Counted from the stretch's first letter, positions 45,653 through 56,092 are shown. The stretch is 57,015 nucleotides of DNA from Batkoa obscura (GCA_030770535.1 JASVEC010000104.1:1-57015), one strand, 5' to 3'. Made by a program: numbers and translations. Notes: a model not told the origin generated them from the letters alone.

Positions 45653-46474
45653 TTAAATGGGGTTATACGCAGGAGTCTTTTTCAAAAGGATATCATGCTG
45701 TGACATAACCTCTGGTTTTCTTTCATAAGTGAATAAGTGATAGATACCGAAAACAACGGTAACTACAATGTATACAGCTAAGGTAGATATGGAAATAATT
45801 TTACTATATTTATCTTCACCTTCAATACCATGTGGACTTAAATAAACAGCACCTGTAAAGATAAGTCGATAGCCATTAGAAAATAAGAAACCACCAGTAA
45901 TAGCCGATGTTAGTACTTCAAACAAACGTTTAAAGAAACCGCATAAAATAGCAACAATAATACCAAGGCCTATTGTTAAACATATAATTGCAATGGGATT
46001 CCCAATAGCAACACCAATAGATAATCCAATCATCATACCACAAGCTAAACCCACTAAAACAATACCCACTTTACCATAAATAGCAGAAATAATACCGACC
46101 AGCAGACCAATACCAAGTGAAGTAGATAAACATATAATAAACTTAGTTCCTATGCCAGCAAACGGATCTTCCATTTCAAATAATTTAGGATCATTTAATA
46201 TAGGCGAAATCTTAGTAAACCAAATAATAGCTGTACCAATCATAGTTGAAATACCGCTAATAACTACTAAACCACCAAAGAAATATAATACTTTAATCAC
46301 TTTTCGATTAAATATTAAAAACATTAATCCAACTAATACTAAAAATACTCCCACTCCTACTAATACCTTGGAATAAGTTGTAAGTATATAATTTAATGTT
46401 TGTGCAAATTTTTCAAATGCCTTTTCCCAATTCGCGCCAACGGCTTCAAGGTTAATATTATTACTATCGCTCAT
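45653..46474 (-). CDS. seven-pass TM198-like (DUF4203) protein, intronless
   Basis: 273 residues. It has seven helices with the signature RKVIKVLYFFGGLVVISGIS, Gly-rich helices (LGIGLLVGIISAIYGKVGIV, then LVGLACGMMIGLSIGVAIGN), the FKRLFEVLTSAITGGFLFSN block and YRLIFTGAVYLSP. The C-terminal tail is YERKPEVMSQHDILLKKTPA. The gene lies alone in the central spacer of the inverted repeat (arms 44485-45151 and 48327-48994). Very close in sequence to the genes at 51608 and 55286, with which it shares GMMIGL, FLFSNGYRLIFTGAVYL and the IYHL(F/Y)TY.RK end. Its codon use is better balanced than that of the flanks, in keeping with a maintained gene. Function unknown. Confidence 0.85.
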   Translation of the reverse strand: MSDSNNINLEAVGANWEKAFEKFAQTLNYILTTYSKVLVGVGVFLVLVGLMFLIFNRKVIKVLYFFGGLVVISGISTMIGTAIIWFTKISPILNDPKLFEMEDPFAGIGTKFIICLSTSLGIGLLVGIISAIYGKVGIVLVGLACGMMIGLSIGVAIGNPIAIICLTIGLGIIVAILCGFFKRLFEVLTSAITGGFLFSNGYRLIFTGAVYLSPHGIEGEDKYSKIISISTLAVYIVVTVVFGIYHLFTYERKPEVMSQHDILLKKTPAYNPI

Positions 46475-48326
46475 TGCTATTGTTGATTATTATTTATTAC
46501 TTCGGTGCTTCACTCGATTAAAACTTGTTTAAAGTGATTAAAATATAGAAGATTGTCAAAATCTAAAAGATTAAAAAATTGAATGCTTCTTTCGCTATTT
46601 CGTGGGTTTTATATGTTTATTTTTTCTATTAATAATATTCACTATTTTTTGTTACTCTAAATTGGAAATGTAATAAAAAATTTAATTTATTTTTTTACTA
46701 TAATTAGTAATGTTAGAATTTATCCTTAATTTTGATTTGTTTGATTTTTATTTTTTATTGATTTTAAGTTCTTTAAAAAATAGATTATGATTTATTATAA
46801 TTAAAATATATCCCCAATTTTATTTCTATCAACACTCATTATTTACTATTTCCTAGAGTTTATTTTATTCTAATATTTTTAAGTAAATAATTTTTAAAAA
46901 ATCAAAAGTTCCTAAGTTCAGTTCTTATCATAACATTAACCAATAAATACAATAAATTATTGTTATTGAATGTTATGAGTAACTAGAACCAAGTATTAAC
47001 TTATTGAAAATTTATAATAAAGTTTGTGTACTACGTTTATTAACTCATGAATAATAGATCAAAAATCAATTCTAAGGATAGCATTTTAAACAAAATAAAA
47101 CAAAATAAAACAAAAATAAAAATAACCGTAATTTTACAATATGTGAAATCTGATACTCAGTGGTTGAAGTCAAAAGCAGTCCTTGCTTAGTTGATTAGCT
47201 GTAAGTTGAAAGGTCTTAGTTTGTGTGATTAAAGTAGATTTGAATGATGAAGAATAGTATATAACATACTACGAGCCATGTAATATGGTTAGAACAGACA
47301 ATACTACTGTAAAATCTACATAAAATACTATCAGAAAAATTTAGTCACTTTACTAAAGATACGAGATATCAAGAAATAATTCAGTTAGAAAGCCTCGAGT
47401 TACTATGTTCTAAAATCTCTTCTATACTCTGACAAGTATGGATATCAAAACGAGAGGATAATATTCTTTGGGATGAAGTTGGGAATTCTCATAGGAAATC
47501 AAAATAAGAGCATAGGATCGATTGTCTCGGAACTCAAGAACACAACAACTTAAGTGATTATTATGTTGTAATCACTTATGGAGCTGACAAAGCGATATTT
47601 CGCAAATATCAAACAAAATAGCTCATATTCAATATATTAAAAATAGCAATACTAGTTTAAAATTAATTATATCAAACAATATTACTATAATTAATTTAGT
47701 AGTCGTATTAAATGTCTTAATTATTCCTATCTTGATTTCTGATTAAAATTAAGTTTTTCTCCATTTTCTTTGTTTGTGAATAAAGCTTAAGTAGCAGCTA
47801 ATGTAAATTTTATTATGTAAAAAGTATAATCAATAACTTTAAAAATAGCCTTATTATTAGGTTTATTTGAATAAAAAAAGTAAAATCAAGTAAAATTAAA
47901 AAATAAAACTACATAATAAGTTAATAATTTATTCTTTTTTACCCTTACTGGACATTAAATTTTAGACTAGAAATAGTATAAAATTTTATTTGATAAATTT
48001 TATTTTTTTATACTTTTAAATAATGATAAAATAAGCTTAAATGTTTTTATTATATTAGAAAGGTTTTATTAATATTTAAATTAATTATTATAATTTTAAA
48101 ACATTCATTTTTTATATTATAACTTCTTCTATAAATAATCCTAATATGAGACTTTAGGAAATCTTTTTTGATAATAAGCTATTAATTTTTTTTATGTCTT
48201 ATTGAATAATTTTACCTCACTCTGAGCTATTTTTATATGAAAATAAAATAATAACATACAATAATACAAATTCAACCAGCATTTAAGTTCACCTCAAATT
48301 ATATAAGCTATAATCCTTAAATTAAT
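46475..48326. other. AT-rich spacer inside the inverted repeat
   Basis: A small hairpin-like repeat lies at 46919-46989 (GTTCT..CATAACATT facing AATGTTATG..AGAAC). From about 47150 to 47640 the composition is less A/T-rich and a broken plus-strand frame (EDNILWDEVGNS; in another frame GMKLGILIGNQNKSIGSIVS) suggests an old coding or SINE-like relic that I cannot assign. Confidence 0.45.
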
Positions 48327-48426
48327 TGGGGATGTATTTTTATGTTTAAGAATTTTATTAACAATTTTCTCACTCAAATGGTACTTAAAAGATAGAAAAA
48401 ATGATGAAGGCAAAAAAATACCCCCA
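48327..48426 (+). mobile_element. palindromic MITE copy 12, mirror of copy 10
   Basis: TGGGGATGTATTTTTATG start, core CTCAAATGGTACTTAAAA, end TACCCCCA. Flanked by AT on both sides, so at this arm it looks like an intact insertion. Confidence 0.88.
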
Positions 48427-48994
48427 ATTGTTTCTTTTGTTAATAAAATATAATAATTTATTACTTAACTAAAATTACTAAGATTGGGTGTTTTAAAACT
48501 ACTTTTATAGTAACACACACAGCCTTACTTTAAACAATAATTGAATAAAAACTCAATGTTCAAAACTCTACCTATTTTGAGTATATAAAGCAATAAAAAT
48601 AAATAAGTCAATTATAAAGGCTTAATTGAATGAGTTACTTATTAACATACAAACCTAAATAAATAAGTTTAAGTATCTAAATTTTATATATGATTCCCAA
48701 TCTCTTATACTAGTAACTTCTAAAGTAACTTCATTAAATTTTTTAAAGTTTGTTGGGGCAGCTTCAATTAACTGGGTATATCGTAATTTCATTGTATGTA
48801 ATGATTATTTTGATGGTTGTTTTATAACTTAAAAGTTAATACTTTACTATATAAATAGCTTTTTAATAATTTACTATATATCTTATAACAGCTAATTTAT
48901 ATTCTTAACTTGAAACTTTTTTACTTCAACTGTTTCTTAAGTATCTTTGACATGGTTTGATAACTCTGCTTCATCTATAGGTTCTGCTTGTTTA
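48327..48994 (-). repeat. right arm of the nearly perfect inverted repeat
   Basis: Mirror of 44485-45151. Beyond 48994 the match to the left arm drops sharply but does not vanish (for example AAACAAGCAGAACC is shared, then only scattered identity), so the arm sits in an older duplication. Confidence 0.92.
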
Positions 48995-49953
48995 GGCACA
49001 TCATCTAAGTATGTTGAAATAGATTCCTTTATTGCTAAATTATTATTTTTTTCGTAAAAATAAAATCACAGAGATCTTGAATAACAATTGTATCCTTTAA
49101 TTTGAGTATCTTGTAAAAAAACAGTTTACAGATATTTAAAATTAAAATGAATGAATTAGTTAAAAAGGAGCATTGTCATTTTTAATTTTCTAAAGGGATT
49201 TATTCTTTACTATTCGAACAAACAAAAGAATCTATTTATTCGATTTTATTTAATATTGTGAGTTGTATAGCTGAGTGGATCTCAAAATCGAAACGTTAAT
49301 TACAACTCTTATATACTCTGGACACAGCAAGCATTGAAAATAGTCATCCATTTTTTTTTAGTTTAAATTGACATTTAACTGACAGTTAAATTAATTGTAT
49401 TGAAACCCATAGTTTTGGAATAGTATTATGACCAATATAGTAATAAAACAAGTATTTCTATCAATATAAGTGGGCTGGAGTATGTTAATAAAACCAAAAT
49501 AATAAGTACAATTTTATTTATAGCGTTATGTATATATTAAGGAACAGAATATTTGACTATATAAATGGTACTAAAAAAGGCTCTTTATTTAAATAATAAA
49601 ACTTTTAAATTGACTAATTATTATTTTATGTAATGGGATTTTATTAACTCTATCTATTGCTAACAATTTACATAGTAAGCAAAAGTAAAAAACAATCTTT
49701 TTTTATATAACTTATTAACAAATTGTTATACAAAAAAGAGAATCAAATATAAATATGTAAGTATTATGTATTATATATTAAACTAGATGGGGATGTTTTT
49801 TTTGACTTCACTTTTTCTATTTTTTAAGCGCTATCTGAGTAGAAAAATTATTAGTAAAATTCTTAAACACAAAAATACATCCCCAAATGCTAAATTCATA
49901 GTAAAATCATAATAAAGGCACTAAACCGGATAATCCCTTAACTCAACGCCTTC
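48995..49953. other. diverged part of the inverted duplication
   Basis: No gene. MITE copy 13 (49788-49885) is here and has no counterpart in the left half. A tRNA-like head (TATAGCTGAGTGGATCT, about 49266) and a box B-like TTGAAACCC (about 49400) are too far apart to be a tRNA. Confidence 0.5.
49788..49885 (-). mobile_element. palindromic MITE copy 13
   Basis: 98 bp: TGGGGATGTTTTTTTTGACT start, TTTTTTAAGCGCTATCTGAG core, AATACATCCCCA end. The equivalent position in the left half of the inverted duplication lacks it. Confidence 0.85.
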
Positions 49954-50585
49954 TTACACCTTCTCGCGTAATCTTTCTTCTTTATATACAAAGAAAGTGG
50001 AAATCCCAAGTTTCAAAATAATAGTTACTATATAAACAGGTAAAGAAACCTTATATAAAATACTATATTTTTCTGCTAAGGTAATAGAGCTAAGAACAAT
50101 CAATTGAACGCTATGTATAGACAAATAAGAACCAATCCAGACACAAGCAATAACCAACCCCTTCTCTTCATAATAAATAACTAATACTTCAGTAATAGAA
50201 GTTAAAATAATGATCATTATCAAGCTAATCAATTTATTTGTAACAAAAGCAAAAAACATAGCCCATATTAAATAACCACAAAGTGGGCCAATCAACATGT
50301 TTCCTAGAGCATCACTGCATAATGCAAAGAGAGCAAATAATAAAGATGTAAGTAAAGCAGATAAATTGATTTTCTAATCATTAATATAATACGATACATC
50401 ATCGATATAAGATTTGATTACAATACCAAGTAAAACAATGAAATAATAGAAAAACCAGAAAGTGGAAACAAAGCGGATGAATTTAATAGTAGAAACATTC
50501 TTAATAAGTAGTGATTCCGGTAATCATACAAAATATAGCTAAAATTACTTCGAATATTGAATTTGAGTACGCTACTACTTTAATC
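49954..50585 (-). pseudogene. TM198-like gene, broken, right arm of old inverted duplication
   Basis: Minus-strand reading: AYSNSIFEVILAIFCMITG, a frame change, ESLLIKNVSTIKFIRFVSTF and LLGIVIKSYIDDVSYYIND, an in-frame TAG, then an open 114-codon stretch (MLIGPLCGYLIWAMFFAF first; it ends FVYKEERLREKV). Helix order and the end of the protein match the intact TM198-like genes, but the sequence is far diverged. One frameshift and one nonsense codon are visible. It pairs with the more decayed copy at 42950-43530. Confidence 0.65.
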
Positions 50586-51040
50586 TTTTCAATTAACTAA
50601 TTTGTTTGTTTTGTTGAATATTAAATACTGATGCTATCTATACTTTATGTTGGAGGTTTTAAGTTAAGTAATAGCTATAATCTATCTAAATTAAATAACT
50701 ACTAATAAATTTAACATGTATTAATTACTATTTGATAATTAAATGTTACAATAAGATTTTTTAATATTGTTTTGATCATATTAAATAGTAACATTCTAAA
50801 CTAAAGGTTATAATAAAATGTCTATTTATTAAATTCAATTACTATTTTAATCTCATTCAAAGATTCTTTAAACCATGATGTTCTTGAATATTAAGAACCA
50901 ATAACTTTTGTATAACAATTTGAATGTCAAATTATTATAAACAATTGAAACATCAATCAAACGTTTATAATACTTTAAAGCTAAAAAGAAGAATTCTAAG
51001 TTCCAAATAATAAAAATACTAACATTAAGTTTCTAAAAAT
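50586..51040. other. AT-rich intergenic region
   Basis: Nothing assignable. Confidence 0.5.
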
Positions 51041-51112
51041 GGGCTCAGCTGGGAATTGAACCCAGGGCCTCTCGCACCCAAAGCGAGAATCATACCACTA
51101 GACCACTAAGCC
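51041..51112 (-). tRNA. tRNA-Pro(UGG)
   Basis: 72-nt cloverleaf on the minus strand with no intron. Acceptor GGCUUAG pairs with CUGAGCC (one G-U) plus a C discriminator. Box A/D arm is UGGUCUAGUGG. The anticodon arm CUCGC-UUUGGGU-GCGAG gives anticodon UGG (proline). The T arm is CUGGG-UUCAAUU-CCCAG. A T run (ATTTTTAG) right after the 3' end would stop RNA polymerase III. Confidence 0.97.
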
Positions 51113-51607
51113 TTATAAAAGGATTATTTTTAATATATATAAATCTAATATCGCAAATCCTTATGTTTTATATTTAAATCCTAAATCCTAAATCCTTTTA
51201 TAATATTATTTGATAAGTATGTTAAGAGAAAAGGGTGCAAGGTAATTAGATGCATTTATCTATTATAAGATTATTTCAAATATAAGTTATGTGTTTAAAA
51301 ATAGATAGGATTTTAAAGACCATAAATTTTGAGTACCCAGCTATCATCAAAACTTTTTGTAGCTAACATTATATATAAAGATTTTATAATATTAAGTCAC
51401 ATACATAGGTGATATTAGACAAATAAAAAGCCATTTGGGTCAATTTTTAAAATATATAAAAACTTAAATAATATGAGAATGTATTTATTTAAGAATTTTA
51501 CTAACAATTTTTTCATTTGGATAGCATCTAAGAAATGGAAAAAGTGATGAAACTAGAAAAACGCCCCCAATTGTGTCTTAGAAAAATACATACTTGGTTA
51601 ATCGATA
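51113..51607. other. AT-rich intergenic region
   Basis: A short run of AAATCCT units (about 51174-51197, three copies) and MITE copy 14 (51474-51569). No gene. Confidence 0.5.
51474..51569 (+). mobile_element. palindromic MITE copy 14
   Basis: 96 bp, diverged (TGAGAATGTATTTATTTAAG start, TTTGGATAGCATCTAAGAAATGG core, GCCCCCA end). It ends 39 bp before the stop of the TM198-like gene, so it may lie in that gene's 3' UTR. Confidence 0.75.
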
Positions 51608-52414
51608 TCAATATGGAGATTTTTCTGGTTCATTATTATTGTTTTCAATTGACTCTTTTCTTTTATAAGTATAGAGATGATATAGGCCAAAACCGAGAGT
51701 AAGTACAATATAGATGACTAGAGTAGAAATAGAGATCGATTTGGTATATGTGTCTATGTATTCAAGGTTCTCTACATTCAGATAAACAGCACCTGTGAAG
51801 ATAAGTCTATACCCATTAGAGAAAAGAAAACCACCAACTATAGAAGCTGTAATTACTTCAAACAATCGTTTATAGAAGCCGCATAAAACACCAAGAATGA
51901 TGCCTAAACCAATAGTCAAACAGCCTATAGCAATAGCATTTCCAGTAGTGACACCAATAGCCAATCCGATCATCATGCCACATGCTAAACCTACTAAAAC
52001 AATACCAAATTTACCATAGATAGCAGCTAAAATACCAATCACTAGTCCAAGTACAAGAGATACTATAAGTAAAATAATAAATGCTTTGAACACTCCCCCA
52101 AATGGATTATCTCTTTCGAGTAGAGAAGGATCCGTAAACAAAGGTTTGACTTTATTGAAATAAATTATTATTGTACCAATTAACATTGAAATAAAACTAA
52201 TGACTACTAAACCACCAAAGAAATATAATACTTTAATTACTCTGCGACCAAATATTAAAAATACTAATCCTAACACTAATAATACTACTCCAATCCCTAT
52301 TAATGCTTTAGAATAAATTTGAAGCATATTGATCAAAAACCCATAAACTTTGCTCATCATTTCAGCTACAGCCTCTGAGCTTGCATCAATACTATGATCC
52401 ATATTATTATCCAT
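51608..52414 (-). CDS. seven-pass TM198-like (DUF4203) protein, intronless
   Basis: 268 residues from the ATG at 52414 (another in-frame ATG follows 4 codons later). Seven helices: ALIGIGVVLLVLGLVFLIFG, the signature RRVIKVLYFFGGLVVISFIS, LGLVIGILAAIYGKFGIVLV, GLACGMMIGLAIGV, IILGVLCGFYKRLFEVITAS, GGFLFSNGYRLIFTGAVYL and a last helix ending FGLYHLYTYKRK. The tail is polar and Asn-rich (ESIENNNNEPEKSPY). It is the closest relative of the gene at 55286-56092; their upstream DNA is also alignable for about 1.5 kb, so they form a tandem duplication. No intron. Function unknown. Confidence 0.85.
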   Translation of the reverse strand: MDNNMDHSIDASSEAVAEMMSKVYGFLINMLQIYSKALIGIGVVLLVLGLVFLIFGRRVIKVLYFFGGLVVISFISMLIGTIIIYFNKVKPLFTDPSLLERDNPFGGVFKAFIILLIVSLVLGLVIGILAAIYGKFGIVLVGLACGMMIGLAIGVTTGNAIAIGCLTIGLGIILGVLCGFYKRLFEVITASIVGGFLFSNGYRLIFTGAVYLNVENLEYIDTYTKSISISTLVIYIVLTLGFGLYHLYTYKRKESIENNNNEPEKSPY

Positions 52415-52835
52415 ATTTTTATTATCAATTCAGTATAATAAGTTAAACTTTATTGTTTTTATTTTTATTTAATTGACATTATTTTTACATCTTTTTATAT
52501 CATCTAAGTTTATTACTATTGTACTTTTTGTTTCTATATTTAATCTAGGACGACGTTTTATGTTTTTGAATTCTACATTAATAAATTAAAAATAAAGCTT
52601 ATATAATGTTCCAAACATTGACCCCTAGTTTAGTTTAGTATTTATATGTTCCAAAACTACTTTGATTTAATATTAAGCTAACTTTATTGTTCTGATTTAT
52701 ACATAAATAATCTAAAATATCATGGTCAAAGTTAATATTACAAAGCATCAATAGCAGATATTAAATGAAACTTTTAGATAAATATTTCAAAGTCTGATAT
52801 AAACTGATTAATATAAAAGCTCTTTCTTTGTTCTA

Positions 52836-52938
52836 TGGGGATGTATTTTTTTTATTCAAGCATTTTACTAGCAATCTTTCCCCTCAAATAGCGCTTGAAA
52901 AATGGAAAAAGTAATGAAACCAAAAGAAACATCACCCT
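52836..52938 (+). mobile_element. palindromic MITE copy 15
   Basis: About 103 bp: TGGGGATGTATTTTTTTTAT start, CTCAAATAGCGCTTGAAAAATGG core, ACATCACCCT end. It lies within the duplicated upstream region of the TM198-like gene; I see no copy at the corresponding place upstream of the paralog. Confidence 0.8.
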
Positions 52939-53207
52939 GTTCTATTACAAAAGTTTACAATAAATTAAATTCTTGATCAAGCATTTTTAGGTGTCTCATT
53001 CTTATTAATTAGAAAGAAAACGATGAATACTTTTTGTTCATGTTCTTTTAGCATTCTAAGCAAGTATTTACATTTCGTTGGATTTTTATTATTAAACATA
53101 TGAAATTAAAATAAGAAATAACTATAGTACCAATTAATTACATTATTGCGTAGTATATATTTATTTGAGACTTTTAGTATAGAGACTTTATTGAACATGA
53201 GTTAATA

Positions 53208-53301
53208 TGGGAATGTATTTTTTTAAGAATTCTACTGATAGCTTTTCCACTCAAATAGCGTTTAAAAAATAAAAAATGATGAAATCAAAGAAACATCACC
53301 A
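53208..53301 (+). mobile_element. palindromic MITE copy 16 (tandem with 17)
   Basis: 94 bp: TGGGAATGTATTTTTTTAAG start, CTCAAATAGCGTTTAAAAAA core, ACATCACCA end. TA on both sides, the right TA being shared with copy 17. Confidence 0.8.
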
Positions 53302-53303
53302 TA

Positions 53304-53401
53304 TAGGGATATATTTAGTGTTTAAGAATTTTGGTAATAATTTTTCATTCAAATAGCGCTTAAAAGATGAAAAAAATAATGAACCCAAAAAAATACTCCC
53401 A
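53304..53401 (+). mobile_element. palindromic MITE copy 17 (tandem with 16)
   Basis: 98 bp: TAGGGATATATTTAGTG start, TCAAATAGCGCTTAAAAGATG core, ACTCCCA end. It begins directly after the TA that ends copy 16. Confidence 0.8.
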
Positions 53402-53963
53402 TATATTAAGCTAGTTGAGAATAATTATAATATTTGCTGAAAAATAACATAAGTATCTAATTTTTTGATAAACGGATTTGCTCTTAACTTATAGTGAAAC
53501 ATATATGAAATTAGATGACTAAAAATAACCTCTCTTTAACTTCTACCATCCCTAGTAATGTTTTAGTCAAACTAAATGTTGGCTATATACATCTGTATCA
53601 TTAAAAATGAACTAGCTATAGCCCGCATTTTTATTAATGAATAGTGTTTGAATCCCGAGTTTGGGAATAGTTAAAAATTCCTGCCTAACATATATTTTTA
53701 ATACAACTGAAAAGCTATCGAAATCAATAGAAAAAAATTATTTAGACAGTTAAATTTATTTGATTAAAAGTTGGAAAGCTGAGAGATGCAAACTTACAAA
53801 ATGTTAAAAACTATTCAAATTATGTGTATAATATTAGGTATGATAATTCACAGTTTTCATGAGCAAGATCACTTAGTCAATTTTACTCTTTTTTTAATTA
53901 ATTCGTGTTTTTATAACTGTTGTTCCTAGCTTATTTAAGAGTTGATGGTTTTGCTAAAGCATT

Positions 53964-54065
53964 TGAGGATGCTTTTTTTTTATTTCATTACTTTTTCCAT
54001 TTTTTAAACACTATTTGAGCAGAGAAGTTGTTGGTAAAATTTTAGGCAAAGAAAATACATCCCCA
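53964..54065 (-). mobile_element. palindromic MITE copy 18
   Basis: 102 bp: TGAGGATGCTTTTTTTTATT start, TTTTAAACACTATTTGAG core, AATACATCCCCA end. TT on both sides. Confidence 0.82.
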
Positions 54066-55285
54066 TTTTCAAGTATAACATAGTAACACATAATACTATG
54101 AAAGAATTATGCGCATTATGTTGTATTTATTGAAGAAGTAAAGAAATCATTTAGTGAAATGGTTAGAGTACTAGAAATAAACTTAGATATAAGCAAACAA
54201 TTGAGATTAATAACAACACTGATAAGAACAAGTATAAATGCAATCATTTTTTACTATGATTTTGAAAAATTTTATTGGTTTTTTAATAGCTTGTATATGA
54301 AGTAACCTTAGATTAATATGTCTAAAAAAATGAAAAACGATTTGCTGCATAAAAATTCTCATTCTTAATATATTTATAATTTCTACCAACATAAAGATAT
54401 ATATGTTGAAGTTTGAAGTTTACTATATTTTCGTTAACTGCCATCACTATGGCTTACTGACATAGACAAATTCCACCGTTTAACGCCTTATCGATAATAT
54501 TGTTCCTCTGGATGTTCGTTACTATATATCTTTACGTGCATTTCCTCCTTACATCATTCAATCCATGCTTTCTAATATTTTAAGAACTATTTGCCCCAAT
54601 AAAACTTTAGTACTCAAGAGATTATGGACAACCCGTGGCAGTTTTGTTTCTTTACCTTATAGCCATAAACACACTTCCGCTTACCTTCTGAGTCCATTCA
54701 TTCTCACAAACCAAAGAGTAGCTCTCTGAGGAACTGAAGCTTGATGGACCGTATGAACCTTCTTTAGCTCTATTAGGGAGGTAAATACCTAAATATAATT
54801 CTTCTTTTCTAAAGGTTATCCATTAACAGGTAAACATCCCTTAAACCAGTAACTTAACTATTAAAAAATTTTGTTGTTACAAACAAAGTATATGGGACTA
54901 AAGTCTTTTAATAAAAAAAGTTTATTATGTTATAAAACTAATATTTTTTTAATTCGATTGTTTTGAAAAAATTGAATAAACTAGTAAAAGCCATTTTGAA
55001 TAGAAGTACATTTAGTTTATTTAGTATATATCAAATTTTATAGATGATCCAAAGCCCTCTTTTATAGATAATATGAAAACGTTCTTCATTAAATGGATAA
55101 CAATTTTTAAAGAGTGTAATGGTATGCTAAGAACGCCACATACTAAAGCAAATATGTTAAGCAGTAGATTGTAAAGACGTTTATAGCCAGAAAATGTAGC
55201 TAAATTAGCCTCGAAAAACCAAGTAGATCATTTGAATCTAATACTTTTTCGAGGTTTATTATATTAAAATTTTGTCTAATCAATT
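54066..55285. other. intergenic region with an unassigned coding relic
   Basis: Apart from the relic at 54484-54782 nothing is recognised. Confidence 0.5.
54484..54782 (+). pseudogene. unassigned protein-coding relic
   Basis: An 80-codon open run without a start begins RLIDNIVPLDVRYYISLRAF and contains KTLVLKRLWTTRGSFVSLPY. A neighbouring frame then gives SEELKLDGPYEPSLALLG, running into GTAAATACC, which looks like a splice donor. Composition and codon use are unlike the A/T background, so it is probably the remains of a real exon. I do not recognise the family. Confidence 0.35.
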
Positions 55286-56092
55286 TCAATAAGGATATTT
55301 TTTTGGATCACTAGTGTTCTTTTCCACTGATCCTTCCCTTTTATAAGTGAGAAAATGATATATACCGAACCCAAGAGTAACTACAATGTGAATAACTAAG
55401 GTAGAAATAGAAATTATCATAGGAAATTTTTCTAAAAATTCAGATCTATCTAGATTTAAATAGACAGCACCTGTGAAAATAAATCTATAGCCGTTAGCAA
55501 AAAGGAAACCACCGACTATAGCAGCTGTAAATACCTCAAACAAGCGTTTATAAATACCACACAAGACAGATAATATGATTCCAAAGCCCAAAGTTAAACA
55601 AATAATTGCAATACTATTTCCAGTAGGAAATCCAATAGTTAAACCAATCATCATTCCAGATCCTAAACCTACCAAAACTATACCAAATTTGCCAAATATA
55701 GCAGCCAAAATACCTATCAATAGTCCAAGCACAAGAGATATTGAAAGCAAAATAATAAACGAATCAAACATATCACTGAGTGGATTCTCACCTTGAAGCA
55801 AGGAAGAATCGGTAAATAAGGGCTTGACTTTTTGATAATAGATGATTATAGCACCAATAACCATTGAAACAAAACTGGTTACAAATAAGCCACCAACAAA
55901 ATATAATGCCTTTATTACTCCACGACCAAAGATCAAAAATATAAAACCCACTACCAACGACACTACTCCAACTCCTATTAATACTTTAAAGTAAATTTGA
56001 AACAAATGCATAAAAAAGACTGAAGCTCTAGTTATAATTTCAGCCCCAACATCCAAAGCAGGATTATCAGTAGATCCTATACCGTTATCCAT
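55286..56092 (-). CDS. seven-pass TM198-like (DUF4203) protein, intronless
   Basis: 268 residues from the ATG at 56092; an upstream in-frame GTG is not a likely start. Helices: VLIGVGVVSLVVGFIFLIFG, the signature RGVIKALYFVGGLFVTSFVS, LGLLIGILAAIFGKFGIVLV, GLGSGMMIGLTIGFPTGN, IILSVLCGIYKRLFEVFTAA, GGFLFANGYRFIFTGAVYL and HIVVTLGFGIYHFLTYKREG. The tail is polar (SVEKNTSDPKKYPY). It aligns end to end with the gene at 51608-52414 and shares upstream DNA with it. Some family glycines differ here (GSG for ACG before MMIGL), suggesting faster change in this copy. Membrane protein, function unknown. Confidence 0.85.
   Translation of the reverse strand: MDNGIGSTDNPALDVGAEIITRASVFFMHLFQIYFKVLIGVGVVSLVVGFIFLIFGRGVIKALYFVGGLFVTSFVSMVIGAIIIYYQKVKPLFTDSSLLQGENPLSDMFDSFIILLSISLVLGLLIGILAAIFGKFGIVLVGLGSGMMIGLTIGFPTGNSIAIICLTLGFGIILSVLCGIYKRLFEVFTAAIVGGFLFANGYRFIFTGAVYLNLDRSEFLEKFPMIISISTLVIHIVVTLGFGIYHFLTYKREGSVEKNTSDPKKYPY

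Larger units (their letters stand above)
52415..53963. other. intergenic region with MITEs; upstream part shared with 56093-57015
   Basis: Short matches to the region upstream of the next TM198-like gene are TATACTTTTTG-like, TTTTTGAATT, TTATATAATGT, TTCATGTTCTTTTA, TAGTATA and GACTTTTA, in the same order. MITE copies 15, 16 and 17 lie here. A box B-like TTTGAATCCCG (about 53648) has no tRNA around it. Confidence 0.5.

Noticed and set aside
49250-49430. tRNA-like box A with a box B-like motif
   Set aside because: The boxes are about 130 bp apart and no cloverleaf forms; kept only as a possible SINE trace.
51174-51197. Telomere-like repeat (AAATCCT units)
   Set aside because: Only three units, not the TTAGGG type usual in fungi; chance or a microsatellite seed.
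53640-53670. Possible second tRNA (box B-like GTTTGAATCCCG)
   Set aside because: No acceptor, D or anticodon arms can be paired around it.
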